Below are positions 9,363 through 18,800 of a stretch of DNA of 64,000 nucleotides, one piece after another; the first letter of the stretch is position 1; every line of letters starts with the position of its first letter. Source of the DNA: Chrysophaeum taylorii (taxonomy: Eukaryota; Sar; Pelagophyceae; Pelagomonadales; Pelagomonadaceae); NCBI GenBank assembly GCA_029834535.1, contig JAQMWT010000675.1, positions 248,001-312,000 of the forward strand. The letters run 5' to 3'. Below the pieces are notes generated by a model. That model saw only the letters and a program-made list of their open reading frames with translations, was not told the DNA's origin and searched no databases. A program made the translations under genes and the position numbers.

Positions 9363-10151
9363 TCACCAGGGTGTGTGTGGGTTGAAGTGTGGGGAGGAGG
9401 AGGGTTCACTGGAGTCCGATGGGAGCGGAATGAGAGACCATGCGGAATGGGGGGATGTGCGTATAACGTCCACGAAGTGAGGGTGAAACCCCGGAGTAAA
9501 GGCGGTCGGGGGCGGCACGATGGAGAGAGGAAATCGGGGTGCCGGCGGTGGGTGTTTGGGCTCGAGTTGCCAATTAGGGCGCGTCTCAAAGTCGATCGCA
9601 ATAACGGGACGTTGGGCGTCGATCGCCGCGTAGGCGTGCGGATCGACCTTGGTGATGCCTGGCTCCCAGAGCGAGAGGTGGAGACGGCGCTCTTTTCCGC
9701 GGTTTCGAGGCCGAAGCTGAACGTTGAGCGACATTACGAGGCCACAGCTCTCGAGTTTGCCGTCGAAGGAACAATTGACTATCGTGCACCGCTCCCAAAT
9801 GGGCGCCGCGCCACGCACGCAATCGGCCGGATTCAGGAGCAACCGGACGTTCTCGCCGGAGGAGACCGCGCCCAACTCGGGACACGTCGCCTTGATGGGA
9901 CTGTAACTGTTGTGCAAGTAGTACTTCTCGTGGAGGCACTCTCCCCTCAGGTTTGTCCCCGGAATCCGTGGGTGGTACGGCCTCCCGCACTGCAGCATGC
10001 CGCACTCACACCACCCATACTTGATCGGGCACCCCGACGTCGTCGCCGCCGCCGCCGCCTCCTCAACCTTGAGAGGTTCAAACATCCCGCGTGTGATGGC
10101 TCTGCCAGGTGGAGCCGTATCAATAATAGCAACAAAATGTATGACAATCAT
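9363..10151 (-). CDS. Hypothetical Cys-containing protein
   Basis: A 262-codon open frame I do not recognise. The N-terminal half is Cys-rich (CPIKYGWCECGMLQCGRPYH around residues 41-60, plus CLHEKY, ATCPELG, NPADC, ERCTIVNCSFDG), which could be a small disulfide-bonded or metal-binding module; the C-terminal third is Pro/Ser-rich and low-complexity. It lies between a hAT copy and a solo hAT-like end, so it may be part of a transposon or a host gene caught in the repeat block. Composition of the first 180 residues is protein-like; the tail may not be translated. An alternative is a chance open frame in GC-rich DNA. Confidence 0.35.
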   Translation of the reverse strand: MIVIHFVAIIDTAPPGRAITRGMFEPLKVEEAAAAATTSGCPIKYGWCECGMLQCGRPYHPRIPGTNLRGECLHEKYYLHNSYSPIKATCPELGAVSSGENVRLLLNPADCVRGAAPIWERCTIVNCSFDGKLESCGLVMSLNVQLRPRNRGKERRLHLSLWEPGITKVDPHAYAAIDAQRPVIAIDFETRPNWQLEPKHPPPAPRFPLSIVPPPTAFTPGFHPHFVDVIRTSPHSAWSLIPLPSDSSEPSSSPHFNPHTPW

Positions 10152-10183
10152 ATAACCACTAGATCAGAGATTTTTGAAATTAC

Positions 10184-10896
10184 ATTGCCACAAGTGCAGG
10201 CCGGCAATTTCATTTGGTCCCAAAATTTTCAGCGTCGTGCATTTACTAAATGAGTTTAGTAATGCGTGTAGACGCCGGGAGGGGGCTTATCGGTATTGCG
10301 CAGCACGTGTGGGGTAGGGTGGAGTCGTCGACCCAGAAGAGGGTATCCTCGGGGTTGCCGATCGACAGAGAGCCACGTAGAGCTGGACGTGGCAGAATAC
10401 GGGCTTCGCCAAGTGGACGCCGACCTCGCGGGGCGTCTGGCCCTGGCTCTTGTTGATCGTTTGGCGTCGGTGGGCCTTAGGGGACACAGGTTGGAGGAGC
10501 CTCGGTGACAACGACACGATCGATCATGTATCTGGTACCGTTGCAGTGGCCGTGCGACAGGTCGAGGTTGCGAAGACTTTAAGCTCGCGATCAAAGTCAG
10601 CATGCCGTTGGTTGTCGGGAAGTTCAAAACTCGACTCTTGAGAGCGAGGCATCGTCTTCCGACCCAACCTAGTCTGCCTAAAAGAACTCCGACGCCTCGT
10701 CTCCGGGAAAAAAAGGCCGCGGTCATGCGCGCGTTGTCAGCATCGACAACGTCGTTTCGACGGGGCGTGAGAATGGCGCGCTGAAAGAGCCGCCGCGGGT
10801 CGTGGGAACAGTCTGCGAGGTCGCCGTAGACGGCTTGGAGGATCAATGCCTGCCTGGCTCGCGGGCCTACATGATCCTTACCCTGAATCAAGGGAC
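10184..10896 (-). mobile_element. Helitron-like helicase unit H2, interrupted
   Basis: Reverse-strand copy of the helicase unit. Its 3' array has shrunk to about 40 bp (ACAAGTGCAGGCC at about 10190, then CATTTGGTCCC) and is separated from the helicase part by a solo hAT-like end at 10230. The left boundary GTCCCTTGATTCAGGGTAAG lies at about 10890. The [14 protein letters not shown] motif is readable near 10470-10430. Confidence 0.65.
10230..10262 (+). repeat. Solo hAT-like terminal repeat
   Basis: CAGCGTCGTGCATTTACTAA at 10230 followed by GAGTTTAGTAATG: one base different from the terminal repeat of the two hAT copies and with the same subterminal AGTTTAGTAATG. No opposite end is present nearby, so it is a remnant or a very short palindromic derivative. 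Confidence 0.6.
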
Positions 10897-10929
10897 AACC
10901 CTCATACCCCAAAAACCCTCCCACATCCT

Positions 10930-10983
10930 TCACGCTCCCCACACACACCCCCCTCTTAGCAGTCGACATTTTAAAGACAAACA
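10930..10983 (-). repeat. Junction module
   Basis: Contains CCCCTCTTAGCAGTCGACAT followed by TTTAAAGACAAACA, abutting directly the ACAAGTGCAGGCC end of the next helicase unit. Confidence 0.65.
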
Positions 10984-11935
10984 AGTGCAGGCCAGTAAGT
11001 TCACCTAGTCCCAATCCCTAACCCCAGTAATTTCACCTAATCCCAATAAGTTTCATATAAGTTCACCTGGTCAGTAAGTTCACCTAGCTCACACCAACTC
11101 CTTTGAGCTCGTCGCTCTCGCCTCCGCCAATCCAAGCTGCTTTGATCCGCACGCGCCGCCAACCTTTGAGTTTACTCTAAAAACCCTTTACTCTAAAAAA
11201 CCCAGTATGTTCACCTGGTCCCAGTTTCGCCTGGTCACTCAGCTCACCTAGTCCCAATCTCCAACCCCAGTAAATTCACCTGGTCCCAGTAAGTTAACCT
11301 ACAGTGCGCGTGTAGACGCCGGGAGGGGGCTTATCGGTATTGCGCAGCACGTGTGGGGTAGGGTGGAGTCGTCGACCCAGATGAGTATATCCTCGGTCCT
11401 AGGCTCGGAGATGCCGATTGACAGAGAGCCACGTAGAGCTGGACGTGGCAGAAGACGGGCTTGGGAAAGAGGACGCCGACCTCGCGGGGCGTCTGGCCCT
11501 GGCTCTTGGTGATCGTTTGGCGTCGGCGGGCCTTAAGGGATACAGGTTGGAGGAGCCTCGGTGACAACGACACGATCGATCATGTATCTGGTACCGTTGC
11601 AGTGGCCGTGCGACGGGTCGAGGTTTCGAAGACCTTAAGCTCGCGCTCAAAGTCAGCATCCCGTTGGTTGTCAGGGAGTTGAAAACTCTACTGTAAAGAG
11701 CGAGGCGTCGTCTTCCGACCCAGCCTAGTCAGCCGAAAAGAACTCCGACGCCTCGTCTCCGGGAAAAAAAGGCCGCGGTCATGCGCGCGTTGTCAGCATC
11801 GACAACATCGTTTCGACGGAGCGTGAGAATGGCGCGCTGAAAGAGCCGCCGCGGGTCGTGGAAATAGTCTGCGAGGTCGCCGTAGACGGCTTGGAGGATC
11901 ACTGTCTGGCTCTCGCGCCTACCTGATCCTTACTC
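10984..11935 (-). mobile_element. Helitron-like helicase unit H3
   Basis: Reverse-strand copy. Its 3' array occupies 10984-11300 (AAGTTCACCTAGTCCCAAT and AGTAAGTTCACCTGGTC units); the helicase fragment occupies 11305-11935. The motif [20 protein letters not shown] is readable on the minus strand around 11510-11455. The left end is trimmed relative to H1. Confidence 0.7.
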
Positions 11936-11939
11936 TCGC

Positions 11940-12034
11940 GCCCACACACACCCCCCCCCTCTTAGCAGTCGACATTTAAAGACAGACAGACAAACAAACA
12001 GACAAACAAACAAACATCTGTCGATTAGTAGTTA
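11940..12034 (-). repeat. Junction module
   Basis: CCCCTCTTAGCAGTCGACAT, then a GACA/CAAA microsatellite, then CATCTGTCGATTAGTAGTTA; complete module in reverse orientation between units H3 and H4. Confidence 0.7.
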
Positions 12035-12478
12035 AGAAGACTTAAGGGATACAGGCTGGAGGAGCCTCGGTGACAACGAAACGATCGATCATGTATCTGG
12101 TACCGTTGCAGTGGCCGTGCGACGGGTCGAGGTTGCGAAGACTTTGAGCTCGCGATCAAAGTCAGCATGCCGTTGGTTGTCAGGGAGTTCAAAACTCGAC
12201 TCTTGAGAGCGAGGCGTCGTCTTCCGACCCAACCTAGTCGGCCGAAAAGAACTCCGACGCCTCGTCTCCGGGAAAAAAAGGCCGAGGTCATGCGCACGTT
12301 GTCAGCATCGACAACATCGTTTCGACGGGGCGAGAGAATGGCGCGCTGAAAGAGCCGCCGCGGGTCGTGGAAAAAGTCTGCGAGGTCGCCGTAGACGGCT
12401 TGGAGGATCACTGTCTGGCTCTCGCGCCTACCTGATCCTTACTCTCGCGCCTACCTGATCCTTACCCTAAATCGAGGG
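12035..12478 (-). mobile_element. Helitron-like helicase unit H4, partial
   Basis: Carries only the first half of the unit in reverse orientation (from the TGTCCCTCGATTTAGGG boundary near 12478 to the RYQIHDRS-equivalent region at 12085) and then stops abruptly at a junction module, losing the SQGQT part and the array. Confidence 0.65.
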
Positions 12479-12546
12479 ACAGACAGACAAACAGACAAAC
12501 ATCTGTCGATTAGTAGTTAGGACTGCTAAGAGGGGGGGGTGTGTGT
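12479..12546. repeat. Junction module
   Basis: GACA/CAAA tract, CATCTGTCGATTAGTAGTTA, then GACTGCTAAGAGGGG in the opposite orientation, joining the left ends of H4 (minus) and H5 (plus) head to head. Confidence 0.6.
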
Positions 12547-13480
12547 GGGTTGTTTGTCCCCCGATTTAGGGTAAGGATCAGATAGGCCCGCGAGCCAGGC
12601 ATTGATCCTCCAAGCCGTCTACGGCGACCTCGCAGACTATTTCCACGACCCGCGGCGGCTCTTTCAGCGCGCCATTCTCACGCCCCGTCGAAACGATGTT
12701 GATGTTTCGATGCTGACCGCGGCCTTTTTTTCCCGGAGACGAGGCGTCGGAGTTCTTTTAGGCAGACTAGGTTGAGTCGGAAGACGACGCCTCGCTCTTT
12801 ACAGTCGAGTTTTCGACTCCCTGACAACCAACGGCATGCTGACTTTGAGCGCGAGCTTAAGGTCTTCGCAACATCGACCCGTCGCACGGCCGCTGCAACG
12901 GTACCAGATACATGATCGATCGTGTCGTGTCGTGTCGTGTCACCGAGGCTCCTCCAACCTGTATCCCTTAAGGCCCGCCGACGCCAAACGATCAACAAGA
13001 GCCAGGGCCACAAGAGCCAGGGCCAGACGCCCCGCGAGGTCGGCGTCCTCTTGCCCAAACCCGTCTTCTGCCACGTCGAGCTCTACGTGGCTCCCTGTCG
13101 ATCGGCAACCCTGAGGATATAATCATCTGGGTCGACGACTCCACCCTACCCCACACGTGCTGCGCAATACCGATAAGCCCCCTCCCGGCGTCTACACGCA
13201 CACTATAGGTGAACTTACTGGGGCCAGGTGAATTTACTGGGGTTGGAAATTGGGATTAGGTGAATATAGTGACCAGGTGAACTTACTGGGACCAGATGAA
13301 CTTACTGGGGGTTTTAGAGTAAACTCAAAGGTTAGCGGCGTGTGCGGATCAAGGCGGATCAAGGCGGCTTAGATTGGCGGAGGCGAGAGCGACGAGCTCG
13401 AAGGAGTGGTGTGAGCACGAGTGGGTTTACGCCGAACTTACTGGGGTTAGAGATTTGGACTAGGTGAACTTACTAGGTAG
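12547..13480 (+). mobile_element. Helitron-like helicase unit H5
   Basis: Plus-strand copy: left end TGTCCCCCGATTTAGGG, helicase fragment to about 13190, array 13205-13480 of GTGAACTTACTGGGACCAG-type units. It has small tandem slips: CGTGT repeated at 12920-12940 and a duplicated AAGAGCCAGGGCCA at 12994-13024. Confidence 0.7.
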
Positions 13481-13497
13481 ACATTTTGACCGTTGAA

Positions 13498-13575
13498 AAT
13501 ATGAGAAGTATCGAGAAATATCGAGAAATATCGAGAAATATCGAGAAATATCGAGAAGTTTTGAGAATTTCTGAG
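13498..13575 (+). repeat. Tandem 11-bp repeat
   Basis: Five near-perfect units of ATATCGAGAAA followed by decayed copies (TTTCGAGAA-like). A short minisatellite at the edge of the repeat block. Confidence 0.85.
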
Positions 13576-13799
13576 AAGTTTAAAGAAGGATTTTGTTGCT
13601 GAGTCAGCACGTTCCGAAACAGAACACGGACTCGGCACCGCCAAGGGGCACGAAGCGCGGCACGGGATCTCTAGAAGACTGGATTCATTTGCCCCATTCC
13701 TTACGGGCTACCTGTGGGCCCTTTCGTCGAGAGAACTCGGTTTTGGGAACCTTGTCGTTCGCGACTCGCCGCACGCGATGCCAAAAAAGATGATAAATG

Positions 13800-14112
13800 G
13801 CGCGCTCTTGACCCTTACCCTGATTGTACACTCAACCATTAAGTCTCTCATTGCGCCACACTTTTCGCGATGGAGGACGGTGCCTTCTGAACCCGCTCCT
13901 TGTGAAGGAATCGGTCCTCCCGGCGTAGGTTGGCACCTGTTCGCCTCCCTTGCGAGGGCACCGGTCCTCCCGGCGTAGGTTGGCACCTGTTCGCCTCCCG
14001 AACGGGCCGGTTGGCTTCCGGAACGTTCGCAGCGGGACGAGGTATGGCCGGGGGGCGTGGAAGGAAGTTGACGACGAAGTTGACAGTGAGTCCGAATGTC
14101 CGCGGTCTCAAA
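13800..14112 (+). mobile_element. Repeat family G fragment with 53-bp duplication
   Basis: Contains CGATGGAGGACGGTGCCTTC and CCGGCGTAGGTTGGCACCTG, as in the sequences at 38075-38442 and 45165-45405. The block TCCTCCCGGCGTAGGTTGGC is present twice in tandem (about 13916 and 13969). Its right half is diverged. This repeat is also what follows the truncated retroelement RT at 38.07 kb. Confidence 0.6.
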
Positions 14113-14354
14113 AACGAGGCGAAGATAGTTCACGTACGGCCGAGTCTCATCAAGGCACTCATAATATTTCACATAAGCACGAAGATATGGTACTCCCTCG
14201 CTCAAGACCGTGGCAACTGGCGACAGACCATCTACGTGCCCTCTGACCGCCCGGCGACTCTGATTGCACGCGCCACGGTGCTGGGAGTAAATAGTCGACG
14301 CCCCATGCATTGGGCCGGCCTTTATTTTATTAGTTAGTGGTGACAGCTGCCAGA

Positions 14355-14920
14355 TACACGAGGAGGGCGCGAGGAGCGAGAAGCAAAAGTACGCCCGCGA
14401 GAATACCAAGAATCGGCTAGTCATGAAGTTCGAGAATCAGCTGAACGGCGGTGTGCAGCTGTAGCGGCCGGTCAACTACGTCGAGATCGGCTGGAAGAAG
14501 CTCGACGCCTTCCTGGACCAGTTCGAACACAAGTATGCCAGGGTCAAGTGGTTCAAGCCCTCGGCGCCGCAGCCTTCGACGGGCGAACGGCTTGCTGCTC
14601 AGGAGGCCACCCGAGATGCCCAACGTGATGCCCTCGCGGCCCTGTGCGAGAAGCTGCCGCCAACGTCGATCGAGACGGCAAAAAGGATGGACCTCGTGCG
14701 AAGGGCCAAGCTGATGGGCCTCAAGCTGCAAGTCCCTAGGACCGACGGCAAGCCCGGCACGCGCCAGATGAAAGTCGCCGAGCTCCGCAAGGCTTTCCTC
14801 GGGACACTCCGCCCCGCGGCCAAAGCCGCGGCGCCCGCTCCGTTCGCTCCCGCGCCCGCCGCACCGTTCCCGCCCACCTCACCTTCAACCGCTTCCGACG
14901 TCGATATGGCCGCGTCTTAA
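14355..14920 (+). pseudogene. Hypothetical ORF with one in-frame stop
   Basis: Reading from about 14355, EEGARSEKQKYARENTKNR leads to a TAG at 14461-14463, after which the same frame stays open to the TAA at 14918. The downstream 152 codons look protein-like: YVEIGWKKLDAFLDQFEHKY, a charged middle with VRRAKLMGLKLQVPRTDGKP, then an Ala/Pro-rich tail ending SDVDMAAS. I do not recognise a family. Either a mobile-element ORF with a nonsense change or the last exon of a gene starting after the stop. Confidence 0.4.
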
Positions 14921-15141
14921 ACGCAACACCTTTGCGGGCGCTTGAGAGCCCGAGGGCGCCAAGCGGACGGAGCGCATAGCAGTAGTTCGTCTAGATGTAC
15001 GTCATTTGTACAAGTGTAGTATGTAGGTTAAATCAGGTTGCATTCGTTCCGTTGAGAAAGGGAGAGAGAGAGCGATTATCTACATTGTAAGAAGAATTTT
15101 GTAAGCAGCGTCGAGGCTGTTTCGCCCCTAGACCCAACGCA

Positions 15142-15617
15142 ATGAGGAATTTATTTGCTCTCGTACTTTTGCCGACGGTACTCGGTCGCCTCCGCGGTCT
15201 CACGGAGGTAGGTTGTGTTCGGCGATGTTTCGTGTGTCGCTGGTTCTCTTTACAACTCGTGACGCACAGCAGCAGGACCTAGCGCTCGTCGATCCTGCGG
15301 AGGAGGAGCGCCTCGAACGGATCGAAGCACAACAACGTCTCGAAGCCGAAGCTGCCGCAGAAGCGGAGGCGGTAGTGGAGGCACCTCCCGCTCCCGCTCC
15401 CGACCCTGGTGCCGTTCCCGAGCCTGTGGTTTCAGTGGTGCACCCAGAAGCGCCCGAGCCTCTAAAGCCCGCCCTCTCCGAAGTCAAAACCATCGTCTCT
15501 CAGCTCAGAGCAGTCGCCGTCGACGAGGCCAGGCTGCTCGCTCTCCTCGACGAAAAGCTCAAGGTGTATGAGGCCTCTCTCCCTACTCCCGAAACGGCGG
15601 CGGCAGTAACGACATAG
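15142..15617 (+). CDS. Small secreted acidic protein, two exons (hypothetical)
   Basis: Proposed model: exon 1 15142-15207 encodes MRNLFALVLLPTVLGRL and RGLTE, a typical signal peptide; intron 15208-15275 (68 nt) starts GTAGGT and ends in a run CAGCAGCAG, so three acceptors (15269, 15272, 15275) all keep the frame; exon 2 runs to TAG at 15617. The mature part is about 114 residues: an acidic Glu/Ala-rich helix (EEERLERIEAQQRLEAEAAA), a Pro/Ala hinge (PPAPAPDPGAVPEP), then a second helix (SEVKTIVSQLRAVAVDEARL). No family recognised. A (GAAA/GATA) simple repeat follows in the 3' flank at 15655-15690. If unspliced, an ATG at 15213 could start the same frame without a signal peptide, which I find less likely. 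Confidence 0.55.
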
Positions 15618-15882
15618 CACAATGTAGGCAGTGGTTTCCCAATAGGTAGTTTTCTAAGAAAGAAAGAAAGATAGATAGAAAGACCAAGGCGAATGGTTGT
15701 GTTGCGTGCATTTCTAGAGTGTGCATCTCGATGCGCTTGTTCACCACCTACCTGAACAACACCACGGCCCCGTGTTGCGTCTTCAACCCTTTTGCGTGCG
15801 CGGGCCGTTAGGGTAAACAACTAAAAAAAAACGTCGTAGGAAGGAAGGGTGTGGCAAATTCAAAAGTCTACTACGACTCGTA

Positions 15883-18800
15883 CTAGGTGGCGGTCGCGTG
15901 GTTAACTAGAGCAAAGTAGGCGCCGCGCGCGGCCATGAGTGCGTCGTGAGTACCCCGCTCGACTATGGCGCCGCGGTCCATAACGACAATGGCGTCGGCG
16001 TCGCGGATCGTCGAGAGGCGGTGGGCTATGATGAGCGTTGTCATCTTGGTGTGGTGGAGGAGGGCGTCGAGCGCGGCCTGGACAACGCGCTCCGAGGTCG
16101 GGTCAAGGGCGCTCGTCGCCTCGTCGAGGATGAGGGCGCGGGGCTTGCGGACGAGGGCTCGGGCGATGGCGACGCGCTGTTTTTGTCCACCCGACAACTG
16201 GACCCCTTGGTCGCCTACTCGAGCGTCGTAGCCATCCGGAAGAGCCGAGACGAAGTCGTGGGCGTTGGCCAGTTTGGCCGCCTCGATAATCTCGTGACGG
16301 GAGGCGTCTTGTTTTCCGTAGGCGATATTGTGGGCAACAGAGCCCGCGAAGAGGGTCGGTTCCTGACTCACCAGTCCGAGCTGCGAGCGGAGAGACGCGA
16401 CCGCCATCGACTTGACGTCGACGCCGTCCAAAAAGACGCGCCCCCCCGTGGGGTCGTAGAAGCGCAGGAGCAGTTGCACGGCCGTCGACTTGCCGGAGCC
16501 GCTCTCGCCGCAGAGCGCAACGGTCTCTCCGGGCGCCACGACGAGAGAGAAGCGATCAAAAACTACCACGTCTGGTCGCGCGGGATAGTTGAAGCAAACA
16601 TCGCGGAATTCGAGACGCGCCGCCGCCGCCGCCGGGTGCTTGTAGTTGTTGTTGTCCTTGAAGAAGGGATCTATCTTAGAGGTCGTCAGCGTCAGCAGGC
16701 GCAGGCGCTTTCCCGCGCGCAGCGCTTCGGCCTTGTCGACGGCGTCTCCCGAGACGGCCGAGAGGCCAAAGGCGAGGAAAATGACGACCAGGAGCACGGT
16801 CATGAGGTCTTCGAAGTTGACCCAGCCTTTTCGGAAGAAGATGGAGCCAATGTAATACTGGAAGGCCGCGCCCAAAAGGATGCTAAGCTGAGCGGTGCCG
16901 CCCCCGAGTCCCGTCGCAACGCCTTTGGCGATCGCCGCCTGCTCCGGCCGCTTCAAGCACTCGTCGAAGTCGGCGGCGATGTGGTGTTCGAGGTTGAGGG
17001 CGCGCACCGTGCGAATGCCCAGAATGGCTTCCGAGGCGAGCGCGCTCGCGGCGTTGAGGGCGTCGTCGTCGCCGACTTTTGAGACGAAGGCGGCCGTGGC
17101 GACGATCGGCAAGACGATGATCGGGATGATACCGAGGGTGACGAGGGTGAGGCGCCACGACGCGTCAAACGATACGGCCAGCCCGCCCACGACGATAACG
17201 CCCATCGCGAGCGTCTGAGCGAGTCGCTGGCCCACCAGCGCCTTGACGGCGGCGCAGTCGGTCGCGAGCCTCGAAGCTAGCGTCCCGGCGCCGCGGACGT
17301 CGTGCCACCCGACGTCCTGGCGAATTATTGCCTCGAAAGAAGCGACCCGCGCCGCGCTGCACACTTTCTCGGTGATGCGCCCGAGCCCCCAGGATTTTGC
17401 CACCTCGCCGACCGTCGCGCCGCCGCCCAAGCACAGGAACATGAGAGCCCAGAACGTCGATTTTCGCGCCATAGCCGGCCGCGACGTCTCGAAGAAGACG
17501 CCGATAAACTCTGCCATCAGGTACCCGACGAGCGGCTGGGTGAGCCCGCTGATGACGGCGCCCACGAGGCCGACGCCCAGCGAGACGCGCTCCCCGGTCA
17601 TGCCCCAGACCCACGTGATCACCTCCTTGTTGCTGATTCTTGCTTCTCGTTGGTCCTCGACGTCGTTTTCTCGCTCGCCCTCTGCGAAAGCAGCAACGGC
17701 AGCAGCATCATCATCATCGACGCTCCGTCCGTCGGCGACAACTGCGACTGGCGCCCCCGCCGTCACTTCCGTCACGTCCGTCGTCGTCGTTTCGTCGTCC
17801 TCTGCAGCCGACGACGAAGAGGGATGCATTTGGGCGGTCGCGAGGGCGTAGTAGTGGCCGTCGGGGTCTTTCATCAGCTCTTCGTGCGTGCCTCGCTCGA
17901 CGACGCGGCCGTTGACTCCAAGCACGACGATCGAGTCGCACCCGCGCACCGTGGAGAGGCGGTGCGCGATGACTAGGGTGGTCCGGTCCCCGATGAGGGT
18001 CTCGAGGGCCGCCTGCACGACCTTCTCGCTCTTGGCGTCGAGGGCGCTCGTCGCCTCGTCGAGCAAGACGCAGCGCGGCAAACGGACGAGAGCCCTCGCG
18101 ATCGCGATCCGTTGCTTTTGCCCGCCGCTGAGCTTGGAGCCGTCGATTTGGGTGTCGTAGCCATCCGGCAGCGCCGCGACAAAGTCGTGGGCGTTGGCAA
18201 GTTTCGCCGCCTCGACGATCTCCTCGCGGGACGCGGATCGTTCTTTCCCGTAGGCGACGTTATCGGCCACCGAACCCCTAAAGAGAGTCGGTTCTTGGCT
18301 TACGAGGCCAAAGTGCGCGCGCAGCGACGACGCCGACACCGTCTTGATGTCGACGCCGTCGATCAATATGCGGCCTGCCGCGGGCTCGTAAAACCGCAGC
18401 AAGAGCTGCACGACCGTTGATTTTCCGCACCCGCTCGGGCCGACGAGCGCCGTCGACTTCCCGGCTTGGAGCGTCAAATCGAGGCCCTGGTAAATTTCGC
18501 GGTCCGGCCGCGACGGGTACGCAAACCGCACGCCCTCGAAGACGATCGCGCCTCGTTTCAACGCTAAAGCCGACGACCCTACGTCAGCGACCTCCCGATC
18601 GTCGTCGACGACGTCGAAGACGCGCCCGGCGGCAGAGCGCGCGGCGTCGAACGCGGCCAGGCCCGGGAGCGCCTGGAGCAGCGAGAGGCCTCCAAACAAA
18701 ACGCACAAAAAGGCCGTCATGACGTCGCCCCCCGTCACGCACGACTCGGCGGGCGTCTCGTCGTCGCGATACGTGCACTCTTCCGAGCGCGCGTCTCGGC

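Noticed and set aside
15946-17082. A 378-codon plus-strand open frame opposite the ABC transporter
   Set aside because: Antisense shadow of a GC-rich coding region; no domain, while the minus strand encodes a complete ABCB protein.
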